A stretch of DNA of 64,000 nucleotides from Hofstenia miamia (GCA_900660155.1 CABFPE010000212.1:846997-910996), one strand, 5' to 3'. Positions 23,620 to 36,138 are shown, numbered from the stretch's first letter. Translations and numbers: made by a program. Notes: generated by a model not told the origin, from the letters alone.

Positions 23620-23946
23620 TGCAAAATGTTTGTCAAAAAAAATTATCTTTCTCAGAATAATAGTTTTAATTTTATTCTAAAAAATGTCATCTGCATAATA
23701 TCTTTGGACGCGGTGTATTTATTTATTTTTAATCGATGTGTGCATATTAGAATGAAAAACATCCTAGAAAAATAGATATGCAAAGCAGCAATTGCTGACC
23801 CTTTGTGTAAATAAACCTCTTCAAGCACTATAAACAATAAGCTTAATAAACCAAGCGCATACATGATTCAATATTTGCCCAAATGTGAAATGCAATATCC
23901 ATATTTTGCTATTCCAAAAAGATATTATTTAGTTGTTCTTAAAACA

Positions 23947-24986
23947 ATATATATATATATATATATANNNNNNNNNNNNNNNNNNNNNNNNNNNNNNNNN
24001 NNNNNNNNNNNNNNNNNNNNNNNNNNNNNNNNNNNNNNNNNNNNNNNNNNNNNNNNNNNNNNNNNNNNNNNNNNNNNNNNNNNNNNNNNNNNNNNNNNNN
24101 NNNNNNNNNNNNNNNNNNNNNNNNNNNNNNNNNNNNNNNNNNNNNNNNNNNNNNNNNNNNNNNNNNNNNNNNNNNNNNNNNNNNNNNNNNNNNNNNNNNN
24201 NNNNNNNNNNNNNNNNNNNNNNNNNNNNNNNNNNNNNNNNNNNNNNNNNNNNNNNNNNNNNNNNNNNNNNNNNNNNNNNNNNNNNNNNNNNNNNNNNNNN
24301 NNNNNNNNNNNNNNNNNNNNNNNNNNNNNNNNNNNNNNNNNNNNNNNNNNNNNNNNNNNNNNNNNNNNNNNNNNNNNNNNNNNNNNNNNNNNNNNNNNNN
24401 NNNNNNNNNNNNNNNNNNNNNNNNNNNNNNNNNNNNNNNNNNNNNNNNNNNNNNNNNNNNNNNNNNNNNNNNNNNNNNNNNNNNNNNNNNNNNNNNNNNN
24501 NNNNNNNNNNNNNNNNNNNNNNNNNNNNNNNNNNNNNNNNNNNNNNNNNNNNNNNNNNNNNNNNNNNNNNNNNNNNNNNNNNNNNNNNNNNNNNNNNNNN
24601 NNNNNNNNNNNNNNNNNNNNNNNNNNNNNNNNNNNNNNNNNNNNNNNNNNNNNNNNNNNNNNNNNNNNNNNNNNNNNNNNNNNNNNNNNNNNNNNNNNNN
24701 NNNNNNNNNNNNNNNNNNNNNNNNNNNNNNNNNNNNNNNNNNNNNNNNNNNNNNNNNNNNNNNNNNNNNNNNNNNNNNNNNNNNNNNNNNNNNNNNNNNN
24801 NNNNNNNNNNNNNNNNNNNNNNNNNNNNNNNNNNNNNNNNNNNNNNNNNNNNNNNNNNNNNNNNNNNNNNNNNNNNNNNNNNNNNNNNNNNNNNNNNNNN
24901 NNNNNNNNNNNNNNNNNNNNNNNNNNNNNNNNNNNNNNNNNNNNNNNNNNNNNNNNNNNNNNNNNNNTATATATATATATATATAT
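23947..24986. other. 1000-N assembly gap flanked by TA repeats
   Basis: Ns occupy 23,968-24,967, exactly 1000, an arbitrary gap size. (TA)n runs on both sides show that the break occurred in a microsatellite. Nothing can be said about its content. Confidence 0.97.
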
Positions 24987-26220
24987 GAGTTTATCTATTA
25001 TATCCAATTTTTCTTCCTGTTTGTATTTCCTTAAAGTACGAATGAGCTGATTTTAAATTTAACATTATTCCAGTTTGGCAGCTGAATAATTTAAGCACTA
25101 TAAAAAAACTATGTGCAAATAGTAAAACACCACTACGTGTAATTTTTAAAATTTTTACATCTTTCCATATGGTTGTATGTTTTTATACTTATTGGTAATT
25201 TTGACCATATCGAAAACTGTAATACATGATCACTAAACACAGAAGCATTTAAACGACTGCTCTATAAATAGGGAGACATAACAATGGTGTATAGCATAGA
25301 TCACAGTGCAAGATTTGCATAGGATGCAGTTAGGATCTAAATTTTCCAGACACACATTATTTTGTCAAGCAAATGCCTGACAAAATGGTTTCAAAGGTAG
25401 TGTTACGTAATCACAGTACATAACACCACTGATAGCGGCAACAAAAAATTTTACATTTCCTGCGATTGAATTATCATTGTGCAAATTTCTCCCTAATGGG
25501 AACATTTGCCATAGTCTGGAGTACCTCTTGCACTGTAACTGATTTTAAAAGACGTTCCTATCCTAAGGTAATATTAGGAAAAGCCCTGTTACGTAATCAC
25601 ACTGAAAACTGAAACACTTTTATGCATCACACTATTCGTATGCGGGGTTTTCCAGAGAAAATAGTTTAAAACTATGTACAATATTGACAGAGTTGTATTA
25701 ATACTTGGCATTATTGGGCTTTGTCTCGCTGGTGGCATTTAAGTTACCAACTAAACTTGATGCAGGAAAACTGAAAATATTAATAGTATTGATATAGTTT
25801 TACGAGCTCAGATAGACAAGAAAAACTTGTCGAGATTTTGAATATTTATTGAAACATGGCATACCAAGATGAGACTTTTTGGAAATTACAAGGTCATTTC
25901 TACCACTAAATGGCATAGGTTTCCCAAATATTTAAACTTTATTATCTTCAGCCTCAGGGGTATTTTGATGGAATTCATAAATAACGCTGTTTTTCTGCAT
26001 CCCACACATGAAATGTGCTTTGAGTAAATATAGGCAGTGGTTCCTTCTGAAAGGTTTACCATAGGGGCAACTGTCCCTCTGCCTCTCCACTTCTATATAT
26101 AGGAATGAACATTCAGCTAGATATGTAGAACTTAATTCAACTTTTCACTCTCTGAAATATCCTACATCCGGGCGATTACAACATTTGCTTTCAGCTCTTT
26201 CAAAATGTTAATGTCTGCAT
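24987..26220. other. Gene-free stretch upstream of the receptor cluster
   Basis: TGTTACGTAATCACA occurs twice in direct orientation near 25,403 and 25,587, hinting at a small repeat. The unidentified 5' UTR exon and promoter of receptor A could lie here or further upstream. I cannot place them. Confidence 0.35.
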
Positions 26221-26224
26221 TTAG

Positions 26225-26412
26225 TAATGGTCAACTACAGCACCTTACATATAAAAGATGAAGCAAAATACATCATTGCAAAAAACCTGGATGTTGTGGG
26301 GATGATTCTTAGTCTTCTCGGAATACTTTTGAACAAAATGTGTTATGGCACTGCAGGACAGATGAAGATTAAAAACTCGTCAATCATAATCTACGAGTGC
26401 TTATTACCATAA
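26225..26412 (+). pseudogene. Truncated third copy of the receptor first coding exon
   Basis: A splice-acceptor-like GCATTTAG is followed two bases later by an ATG, the same arrangement as in receptors A and B. The frame reads DEAKYIIAKNLDVVGMILSL, then LLNKMCYGTAGQMKIKNSS, closely matching TM1 and the first intracellular loop of A. Similarity ends after IKNSSIII, and the frame stops at 26,410. There is no TM2, no TM3 cysteine and no donor. It is best read as a partial duplication of exon 1 lying 190 bases upstream of the A exon. It could be skipped or act as a short alternative ORF. Confidence 0.75.
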
Positions 26413-26601
26413 AAAGTTTCCAAAAACTTGCTTAAAAGTGATCAGATAAGACATAATACTTGAGAAATACGACACGACTCTGGTTGAACTTCCTGAAAGG
26501 GAATTATAATTTTGAAGATATTAATTAAGATATTTTAATAAAGACATTTTTATGCGATACGCTTATATAATATTCTAGTTTGTAAACCTTTTAATTTAGA
26601 G

Positions 26602-26880
26602 ATGCTAAATCGAACTATTCCTGAATTGGAGAAAGAAATAGCATATATTGTAGCAAAACACATGGATGTGGTTGGATTGGTTTTAAGTGTCATTGGGATA
26701 ATACTTAACGTTTTATGCTACAGCACCGCAGGGGTTATGAAAATTCAAAACTCATCGGTCATTCTTATTCGTTGTCAAGCGATTTGGGACAGTGCTTCTA
26801 TTTTTCACGATGGGTTTGTGGAACTCGGTGGAAGCTACTTTAATGTTGTTATCATGAACATTAACAGCACGTTTTGCAAG
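26602..26880 (+). CDS. Rhodopsin-family GPCR, receptor A, first coding exon (N-terminus to TM3 start)
   Basis: 93 codons with an acceptor TTAATTTAG ending at 26,599 and the donor GTTTTG at 26,881. The protein begins MLNRTIPELEKEIAYIVAKH with an N-glycosylation sequon at N3. TM1 covers about residues 22-44 and includes N-LCY. An intracellular loop carrying KIQNSS follows, then TM2 (about 52-72) and an extracellular loop ending in FCK, whose C92 is the usual TM3 disulphide cysteine. The exon ends in phase 0 directly after that lysine. Because the acceptor lies two bases before ATG, at least one noncoding 5' exon must exist upstream. The ligand is unknown. Confidence 0.85.
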
Positions 26881-29800
26881 GTTTTGTTTTTCAAAATGTA
26901 TTTGCATGCTGCTATGTATTATACGCAAGTGGAACCTCTGCTACCCAGTATTTGCATTGATTATGTAGAATACCCATAAGGGTTTCAAATAATGATTTAC
27001 AAATCCGATTTTTACTATAGTGCAAAACAAAAAAGGCGCTGTTTTAATCAGATGTCTAGCCCTAAACTTTTTCACTTCATACTTGTTAAGTTTGCTTGTT
27101 AACAAATTTTTTACTAGCATCTACGATGAAGAAAGAACTCTATGGTAAACATAGAACCTTTTGTTAATGTGAAGGGAATTTCTTAAATATAAAAACGTTA
27201 GTTTTTCACCAAAATTACTGTTTGAAATAAAATGAGCTTTTTTTGCCTAACAATGCTTAATTTCAAAATAGAAATTTTGACATTTCTTAAATTTTAACTA
27301 ATTGTACAAATTTTGTAAGTGACGAATTTTAATGCTATTTTTAAACGCAATTCTTATAAACAATAGCAGTCATTCGAATAGCATTCGACAGAATTCTTAG
27401 AAACCTTCTGCAGTAATTACCAGAACAACAAAATTGGAGAATTCAACTGATTGATTTCTATACATTATGCTTTCTTTGTCCTTATTAATGCGGGTGAAAT
27501 AACACTTTACAATTATGTATTCCATTCAAACTTTATACTTTTTTAGACAATTATTTTAAATAATTTTGAATTCTTGCACATTTGATCCTTAAACATTTTA
27601 GATACCTAACTGGGCAAATGTTCTAAAATGAAATTTATTGACATCTCTAAGCAAATTTATATGTTTTTACAATAAGAAATTTGTAAGCCACTATTTTCTT
27701 ATAAATTGGTTGGTAGTATTTAATTTTCTCATCATTTTTAGACAAAAATCGTATGACGTATTAAACATGGTTATTTGGAAGTGATTACCATTTTGCTTAA
27801 GATAAAAATATAAATTTTGAAAGAGTTTATTTCATCTCATAAAACCGAGTTACGCATTTATGTGGCGTCTTGTGCTGAATACACAGTCCAAATAGAACAA
27901 AGACATTTATCAAAAAGGTATTGCAGAAAAAAAGCATTTCTATATAAATAATTAATGAGTATATCGTTTGGTAGCATGCAAAAACTGAATATGAAGCACT
28001 CAAAGAAGAATCAAAATTATCTTTATTGAACGAAAAAACAATTTTATTTTATATCATTTTTAAGCAATTTATTTTCAATAATGGTTAAAACAGTTTGAAG
28101 ACGTATTGAATTATTAAATTTAATTCATGCATCTGTGACAAAGTTATACTTTTTTTACAAATATTTTATTTTTATCCCAATTCGAATATAAGTAAAATAC
28201 GAAAAGATTATTTTATTCATGGAAATTTCACATTTTCTTTGTATAGCCGATTTTAGGTGTAAACACTTTAGCCTTAAAAGAATGAAACACGCCGTATTAA
28301 ACACAAGAATGGCATATTTAAAACTTGTTGAAGCTCTTTCTTATTTTTCAAACCAGGTTTTCTACAATCCTCGTCGAAAATATTGTATTTGAAAATATTG
28401 AAAAATAGCTATTTTTTGTATCAACTGCATGTGTGTTCAAATCATTTTAAAATGAAAATATAACACTTCGACAAGTTTTAAATGTGTAATTTGACTTTCG
28501 AAGTTGTCCTTGCTTTTGTTCTAGCATAAACAATGAAAGTTGCATTTTCAGGAGAAGCAGTAAATGAAAAAAATTGTTTTAAAGAGAGATATGTTTATTT
28601 TACGAAAATGCTTCTAATTCTGCATTCAGAAGTTCGTCACAAAATTGAAGCATGTAATGTAAAAAAATAATTCCTATTTTGCCCGTTTTCTATGAAAATT
28701 TCTTATAATGAATAATCAATTTGATGTATTACAAACCTTGCCTATTGCATTTTGGAATCACAATAACATATTTTAAAATTAGTTTTAAGGTTGAAGCTAC
28801 AGCTTCAAAGGAAATTTCCTATTTATATCAATTTTGTATAATTTTCTTTGCAAGGATAAGCGATAACTTTTATATTGATTTCAAATTCGGTCTGAAGTAG
28901 TTTTGACGCACAGGTATGCCAAATGAAAAATAGAAATAACAATATATTATAATGTTATGTGCTCATCATCAAACTTGCATCTTTGGGTAATTTTGCTGTT
29001 TTGTTTTTTTATAAGGCAAAGTCTGATACAATCATTTAATATCCAAGTTTCATCCGAATCAATCCTTTTTCAAATGTCCACCAGGAAGGGTCGCTTTGAC
29101 CCCTTATTTTGGGGATTCCAATGCGTTCAGAGCTCCTAACCGATTACACCATAGAGCCAAAAATGGCAAAATTTTTCCCTGGAACGGTCCTCTTAACCTC
29201 TAGCATATATTTTCTGGTTAATACAACTAAAAGATTTATCCAACTCAATTCCAGCTCTGCCTGGCCCACATGCTATATCTCTATTACATATGATAACTAT
29301 TGCCATATAGAAAAAGGGTGGTAATTTTTTGATTTTTGCTTTATAATAATAGGTTTTGGACAAATGTTCAAACATTGAAGTGTTTGCTTCTATTTATTCA
29401 TGGGTGCTCAATCAACATTGCGAAATAATTTTACTATGATTAGGCTATAAAATTTTAATGAACACTTTTCATTTTCTGCACATTAGACGGAGCAGCCGAG
29501 TTCAACCTTCGTTGATTTTTTGTTGAATGCACCGCGTGAACTTGAAATATTGGAATCTCGAAGTGCCACATTTAATATGTGGGAGAGACACTGAGTGATG
29601 GAAAACAATTAATTCGTGCATTGTGAGAAGTAAAATGAGAACTTCAGAGGCAGACCACAAATTTCTTTGAAATATCTGAAATTACTGGAACAGATTTTAA
29701 ACCTTTGAATAAGGTTGAATTTTCTCTAATTGGTATTTTATATTTAAGAAAGGAGTTAAAATTTCCACATAAATCACTATGCGATTAATTCTATAACTAA

Positions 29801-30275
29801 AAACGGAATTAATTAGTGAAATTTACAAGATGTGCATAATTTTATGTTAAAAAACAGAAAAAATATTTATATATTCTGGGCGAATTTTTTTCCCACGAGA
29901 TTTCGATCTACTACCCTAAAATGCTTCTAAAAGTTTCACCATCGCTACGTTCTGAGTCACGATATATTTAAATGCTGTAAGAACATTTAGCCCTGTAATT
30001 TTTTACGTATATTCATGTAGTACTACACACTCCCCATAATTCTGATTAAATTTAAGAAAACTGAAAAATAGAATAGAGACATCATATAAAATTTTGAAAC
30101 ATAATATCCCTTGGTTTTGGATCTCGTCTTATACCACTCCTATCGCTATAGACAATTACCAACTACATAAGGAAAGCAAAATGCTTTGACTGAAGAGTAA
30201 TAATTATAGCGTTCACCTTTCGTATTAAAAAGTTTTCAATACATTTGTGACAACGATTTTAATCCTTCTTTTTAG
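26881..30275 (+). other. Intron of receptor A (3,395 bases)
   Basis: Bounded by FCK|GTTTTG and CTTTTTAG|GTG, phase 0. AT-rich and without any transposon coding remnant I can recognise, in contrast to the matching intron of receptor B. A GC-richer patch at about 29,080-29,290 has no recognisable homology. Confidence 0.75.
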
Positions 30276-30923
30276 GTGAGTTTCTTTAATAACTGGTACA
30301 CCCGTCTTACTGCCTCGTATCACATGACATTTCTTGCTGTTGATCGAATGATTGCTATCAAAAAGCCGGTTTGGTACAAGAACAACAGCAACCCCAGCTT
30401 TGGATATAAAATAAGTGCTTTTATTGTGGTTAGCTGCTTTGTTATCATTGTCCCCAATTTCATCATATTTGACATAATCCATGGGCGTTGCTTCATCAGT
30501 GCCAGTCCGACATTCATTTTCTGGTACACAAAATTCTACATGAGCTTACTTGGTTTTGCTATTCCACTGGCAATCTTATTTAGCACTAATCTATATTTTA
30601 TCTACTCTTTAAAATCGCTAAGTAAAGACAAAAATATGAAGAAGGAAAATGAGACAGAACGGCGTTTGACAATAATGCTATTGACGAATTGTGTAGTATT
30701 CTGCATTTTAACAGTAATTAATGTTGGACTCGGAGTTATCTATTACAGCTACCCCCGTGTCACTGTACAAGATAAAGCACTTATGTTCTTTGTTGAAAAA
30801 GTATCATATATTTCGGCAATCTTAAATTCTTCTGTCAATTTTATTTTTTATTTTATTAGTGGTCCTATTTTTAGGAGATCATTTTATGTTTACTGGAAAT
30901 CACTATTTAAGTTCTTTTCCTAA
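30276..30923 (+). CDS. Rhodopsin-family GPCR, receptor A, second coding exon (TM3 to C-terminus)
   Basis: 216 codons including the stop, completing a 308-residue receptor. It runs from VSFFNNWYTRL through TM3 with DRM at residues 116-118 (in place of DRY), TM4, the loop cysteine C165 that should pair with C92, and TM5 with the FAIP proline. A short basic third loop (SKDKNMKKENETERR) leads into TM6, and TM7 ends NFIFY at 281-285 where most class A receptors have NPxxY. Helix 8 is FRRSFYVYW. Known class A receptors signal through G proteins at the plasma membrane. The short termini and loops suit peptide or small-ligand receptors, but the ligand cannot be told. Identity with receptor B is about 60%. 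Confidence 0.88.
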   Translation: MSFFNNWYTRLTASYHMTFLAVDRMIAIKKPVWYKNNSNPSFGYKISAFIVVSCFVIIVPNFIIFDIIHGRCFISASPTFIFWYTKFYMSLLGFAIPLAILFSTNLYFIYSLKSLSKDKNMKKENETERRLTIMLLTNCVVFCILTVINVGLGVIYYSYPRVTVQDKALMFFVEKVSYISAILNSSVNFIFYFISGPIFRRSFYVYWKSLFKFFS

Positions 30924-32785
30924 CCACTGAGTAGACAAAATGCATTCAAGTGAATAGTAAGAACTGTCTTACAAATGCATACAGCACTAATATACCGTAT
31001 ATTTTACAAATAATTCAATGATGGTAATTTATAAAATTCCTAAGTTTTTCTTTAGCTTTTTAAAAGAATTTTGAATTTTGAAAAATACAATACCATTTTT
31101 TTCAAACGCAAATTTTGTTCGATAAATTTCATTAAAAACTTGGTATTATAAGGCAATTATGAATAGTAACACTAATTGTACATTTGGTTTTGTTGATTAT
31201 GTGTTTTTGTTAAATTTTATTGGTTCAATTTTATTTGGTGGTAGAAACTAAATAAACTATCTGTCTTATTTTTGCAAAACCGTGTACATTGTAAAATCTC
31301 GATTTTACATAAAAAATTTGCGAAGAGTGACTTAACAAAAGTAGCGTTATCATTTGAAATGAAATTTCAGTTTCCTAAAGCCTACTATTTTGTTCGTCTT
31401 AAAATGCTATAAGTTCATGCTCATGTCATGCACTGATTTTTGGTTTCATATTCTAATGTGAAGAACATTCATTTGCTTATTTTAGAAATCTACTAAAATA
31501 TACATTCGAACGTCTTTAAAGTTAATCTTCAAAAGTAGGTGCTGAAGATGAACCGAGCAAAGTTATTCATAACAAGCAAAACTAATAAAGTTTTAAATTT
31601 GATAATTCACATAGTTCGTCTTTTTTGGATTCAATTTCCCTACAAATGCTTATTAGCTAAAAGTCAACAATGACTATTATTTTTAAAAATGCTCATTTTC
31701 AACGATGTGACGCTACATAATTATGTAATCTCATATATGTTTTCTAGTTTTTATTGATGTGCCTGTTAATTTCTTAGCATTATTAATATTTTAATGAAAA
31801 TTCCTTTTTTTTGATAAAATTGTTCTTTTACGTAATTTGTAAAAAGATTTTTTATATTGTTATTTTGTTTAAATTACAGTCGGTTGAGCTGTAACGCTAA
31901 CTCAAAGTTAACTTCAGCAGACGAGCAAGTAACAATAAAAGCGTTGACGCCAGGCTCTAAATTAAAATAACATAGCTTAAAAGATTAGATGTGCCAATAA
32001 ATTATTGACTTAAAATATTATTTTAGTACAATTTCAATATTTATTAGAGTTATATTGGAACTCAAAATGAAAATCCCATGATCTTCACCAATAGATGTGT
32101 CCAAATCCCATAATAAGCTTGGAGAAAACATCTTGAACATTTGAAAAAAGTTTTTCCTTTATAATGGAAAGGGCAGTTTAAGGTTAATATCCATGTTGAG
32201 TTCAAATATGGTGCATTGGAGAATAAATTCATTTAATGACATTATCGCAAATAAATTATTTGAAAGTTCTCTGAATATTTTTCAGCCATTAATATACATT
32301 CCATAAATATTTTTTATGTACATCACTTATTAGGCAGAACTTTGAAAAATTTTTCAATTTACTCAAACCAATGAACTCTTGTATTATTAGTAAATGTATG
32401 TCTTGAGTTTGCCAGATTTGTAAATGAGTTGTCTGGCCTCTGAGGACCCAATATTTTCCAAGAATCATGGACTAGTGCCGAGCCGGTTCAGAATTGTTTA
32501 CTGTAATGGATATCATTGTCGTAGAAATTAGCATAAATTAACCATTTATGTTCTTAGCCGCACTAAAGCACGGTGGTCAAGCAAAACCATATTTTCTTCA
32601 ATTCATAATTTGCAATTTTTTGGCAAGTCTGACAGAAGTGTACACGTGAAAGCAGGATCAGACTGAAACAGTTCTAGCAGACTAGGCTCGAAAAACTATC
32701 GCACATTTACAATATAGGAGTCTGTCCAAATCACAAAGCAACTGCTTTTTCTAAATGTAGAGTATAGGTTAAGTTTACTGATATA
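30924..32785. other. Receptor A 3' flank and gene-free stretch
   Basis: An AATAAA at 31,251-31,256, about 330 bases after the stop, is a candidate polyadenylation signal for receptor A. The rest shows no conserved frame or repeat. Confidence 0.4.
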
Positions 32786-34066
32786 TTTTTAATATAAATC
32801 TCATGTAGAGTATGAGTCTACTAATCGTTTTTCGTAATTATAGTCAGTACATCTATAGATGTACATGCTTCTAATTTTGAAAGTTTATTGTTCTTGTACA
32901 TGCAGCAACTATAAAGTGGTTATCTAAATATTTACAATAGGTTGAATTACAATTGTTTAAAGTCAGTCTTAGCCGGTTAGATCAGTGCTGAGCAATATCA
33001 GGACAGATTTTCATTCATGGCCACCTTAAAATCTAGAATTGTCCATGTTTTCATTTAAAACAGTTTAGTATTATATTATGTTATGTAGTGCATTGATCAT
33101 TATGTCTGTCTCAGACTTGTCAACGAGTCGAGCTTCTAACGCGCCAAGCCGAGCCGAGTTGAGCCTAGCCGAGCCAAGCTTGAGCACTGCATTGGATATA
33201 CAACGATCCCAAAACGAGCCGTTTTTATCTAAGCTAAATTTATAGTTCTGTTTGTTAATTTGATCATGCAGATTTTTCTTATTTTTTCATTCAATATGAG
33301 TTTCATATAATCTTATTTTTGAAGTGTTTATTAATAAGTAAAAAGAGCTATGTAAAAATTTTGAGAGCGCAATATTTTTAAAAAAATATCGAGCTAAAAC
33401 GAGCCTCATTAAAAGATTGCATATGNTTTTTAATATAAATCTCATGTAGAGTATGAGTCTACTAATCGTTTTTCGTAATTATAGTCAGTACATCTATAGA
33501 TGTACATGCTTCTAATTTTGAAAGTTTATTGTTCTTGTACATGCAGCAACTATAAAGTGGTTATCTAAATATTTACAATAGGTTGAATTACAATTGTTTA
33601 AAGTCAGTCTTAGCCGGTTAGATCAGTGCTGAGCAATATCAGGACAGATTTTCATTCATGGCCACCTTAAAATCTAGAATTGTCCATGTTTTCATTTAAA
33701 ACAGTTTAGTATTATATTATGTTATGTAGTGCATTGATCATTATGTCTGTCTCAGACTTGTCAACGAGTCGAGCTTCTAACGCGCCAAGCCGAGCCGAGT
33801 TGAGCCTAGCCGAGCCAAGCTTGAGCACTGCATTGGATATACAACGATCCCAAAACGAGCCGTTTTTATCTAAGCTAAATTTATAGTTCTGTTTGTTAAT
33901 TTGATCATGCAGATTTTTCTTATTTTTTCATTCAATATGAGTTTCATATAATCTTATTTTTGAAGTGTTTATTAATAAGTAAAAAGAGCTATGTAAAAAT
34001 TTTGAGAGCGCAATATTTTTAAAAAAATATCGAGCTAAAACGAGCCTCATTAAAAGATTGCATATG
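32786..34066. repeat. 640-base exact duplication separated by one N
   Basis: 32,786-33,425 and 33,427-34,066 appear identical over 640 bases, with the N at 33,426 exactly at the junction. This is the signature of two overlapping contigs that were scaffolded without merging. The true locus probably has one copy. Confidence 0.92.
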
Positions 34067-34140
34067 ACGAGCCGTGCCGAGCCGAAATTACTCAAAATTA
34101 GAACGAGCCGAGCCTAGAAATTTCGGCTCGTTGACAAGTT
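33756..34140. mobile_element. MITE with TIR ACTTGTCAACGAG and GAGCCGAGCC-rich ends
   Basis: ACTTGTCAACGAGTCGAGC at the left is inverted at the right as GGCTCGTTGACAAGT. Subterminal zones repeat GAGCCGAGCC-type pentamers. The same left end appears at 33,115 in the duplicated contig end, where the element is cut by the N. No target duplication is recognisable. It encodes no protein. Confidence 0.65.
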
Positions 34141-34573
34141 CGGTTTGTTGGTATAAAGGTTATATAGGCATGTAAATCCTGGGATTTCGACACATCTATG
34201 GGTAAGTGTGCTTCCCTGTAATAGTGAAAACATTATTTCTGTATTTGATGTATATAAAAAAATCAACTTTTTTCCAATTTTTCTACCTTACCTATTGTTT
34301 AAATAATAAATTGGTCTAAATCTCAAGGAAGCAACTACAGATATATCCCCAATGTTTGGTTCGGCTCGCTGTGTGAGATATTAGAAGTCGCCGGGTTCAC
34401 GTTCGCGCGAGAATTACAGATGAAAATGAAATAGGAGACGTTTCTCGATCCAGTGATGTTTTCAGAATATTGCTATAGAAACAATCACAGATTGTACAAA
34501 ATGCCCTGGGTTCTTTAGGGTTAACGGACATTTTCTTTAGCTAGATATATGTTTAATCAAATAGCATTAGACA

Positions 34574-34777
34574 GAGGGCTGTTCTCCTAAATATTTAACA
34601 AGGGGGCTCTAAGTTTGAGCACTCTATTTTTATGCTATATTTTCACCAAATTTAATTTTCCAGCAAATGAAATTCATCACCCCACACCGTAGCATAACGT
34701 TAACAAGGGGGCTGGCTCCCCAATCGAAAATACAAGGTGGCCTTGCGCCCTTGAGCACTCACTCGAGTGCAGCTCTG
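34574..34777. mobile_element. Small hAT-type MITE, target duplication ATTAGACA
   Basis: ATTAGACA flanks a 204-base segment on both sides (34,566-34,573 and 34,778-34,785), a perfect 8-base duplication. The ends are weakly inverted (GAGGGCTG at the left against CAGAGCTG read inward from the right) and the interior has AACAAGGGGGCT twice. There is no coding capacity. Confidence 0.6.
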
Positions 34778-34785
34778 ATTAGACA

Positions 34786-36136
34786 TCCTTTAATTAACGA
34801 AACCTTGAAATTTTATGATCGGATTTTAGAACTGTGATTTTTAGTGAGTTCACTTGATCTAGGAATTAAAGTCATAACGTCTTCCTCTTTAAATTATTTC
34901 TATTTTGTGGACATTTAGTTACAGAAAATCCCTCATGTATATTGTTGAGCAAAAGTTGCTTGAATAGAGTAAAATCAATATTTTATATTTTCCTTCGTGC
35001 TTCATGTCACACTATTCTGCACCTTGTCGTAAGTATTGCAAATTTCGAAAAATATTTTTTCATTTAGCAAAGAGGTTTTTTGTAATTTTATTTACAAAAA
35101 TTGCATTAAGTTTTATATTGACCAATGTCAATTGATGACAAGAGTTTTCTTTACATTTTGAAAGGTTCCTGATAAAATTCAATATCAGTGTTCGATTTGC
35201 AACAAAAATGGTGCGATCGTTTTTTCAGCTTTTCAATATTTAAAAATTATTGGTTAATGAATTTTTATTATTGATGAATATGTTAACTTTTATACTTTGA
35301 ATGCTATTATTTTTTTGGACAAAGTATGTCATTATAACTCAATTAAAGAGCTTGTTAACTTACAAAATGACAAGGCCAAAAAAACAATTACATTTGTTAA
35401 CCAAATATAACTCCATATTTTTTTTGTTAAAAGATTGCTTGGATTGTACCTCAAGGTAGTTTTTTTGAAGTAACACATTCAACTTTAATTTAAAACAACA
35501 ATGGAAAATATAACCAATTATAAAACTAATTAAATAAACTAGCAAAAAATAAATAAAAAATTATCTAGGATTCAAAATTAATTGAAAGTTGTAGCTAAAT
35601 AACAGTTTGAGTTTGTAATTTACTAAGTGAAGAATCATACCAGTATGCCCTCGAAATTTTTTATTTGCTCAGTTTGTCAAGTTTGTAAACGCTTATTTTA
35701 AATGGCACTCGACTTTGTATAGTTAACATGATCATTATTAATATATAGACTATGACACCCACATTCAGTAAAAAAACCATCCTCATATTGTTTATTAGTC
35801 GTAGACTAAGTTTTACACTTCCTACATTTTTCAATCAAGTATTTGATATCATATAAGCTTGTCCAATCTGCATAGAGTTTATACAAATCCTAGCTAATCG
35901 TATGAGATTGCTTTTTGCATACTAACAAGATGCGTAGTAATGCTTAGTATGATAAATTATCAATATATCTATCTAAGTATGTTTTTGCAAAGCTTAAGAA
36001 ACCACTGGAATGTAAAACATTATTTTAAGAAATTGTTTTTAGCGTTTTATATTTATACAAATATCTATTGTTAGCAAGATCCACATAATAGCCTCATAAT
36101 TTACAATAAAATACTAAAAATATTTTATAAATTAAA

Positions 36137-36138
<2 letters not shown>
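34786..36138. other. Gene-free stretch
   Basis: Very AT-rich, short frames only; nothing recognised. Confidence 0.4.

Larger units (their letters stand above)
22120..23715 (+). mobile_element. Tc1-family DNA transposon with IR/DR ends
   Basis: A 1,596-base element flanked by TA at 22,118-22,119 and 23,716-23,717. Outer inverted ends read (G/C)ACCGCGTCCAAAG and continue inward for about 60 bases with few mismatches (22,121-22,182 and 23,653-23,714). A second, related motif, TGGTGTCCAGAGCTATTATG, lies about 185 bases inward on the left (22,313) and inverted on the right (ends 23,502). Outer GTCCAAAGATATTATGCA and inner GTCCAGAGCTATTATGCA are direct repeats of one another. This is the IR/DR arrangement known from Sleeping Beauty-like Tc1 elements, where both sites bind transposase. 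Confidence 0.9.

Noticed and set aside
23863-25050. Long apparent reading frames across the first gap
   Set aside because: They consist of TA-repeat codons and Ns; no sequence supports them.
25380-25620. TGTTACGTAATCACA pair as a regulatory or mobile element
   Set aside because: Only two direct copies with no inverted partner or flanking duplication; too little to classify.
30225-30529. Minus-strand frames opposite receptor A
   Set aside because: Shadows of the conserved TM3-TM4 coding sequence.
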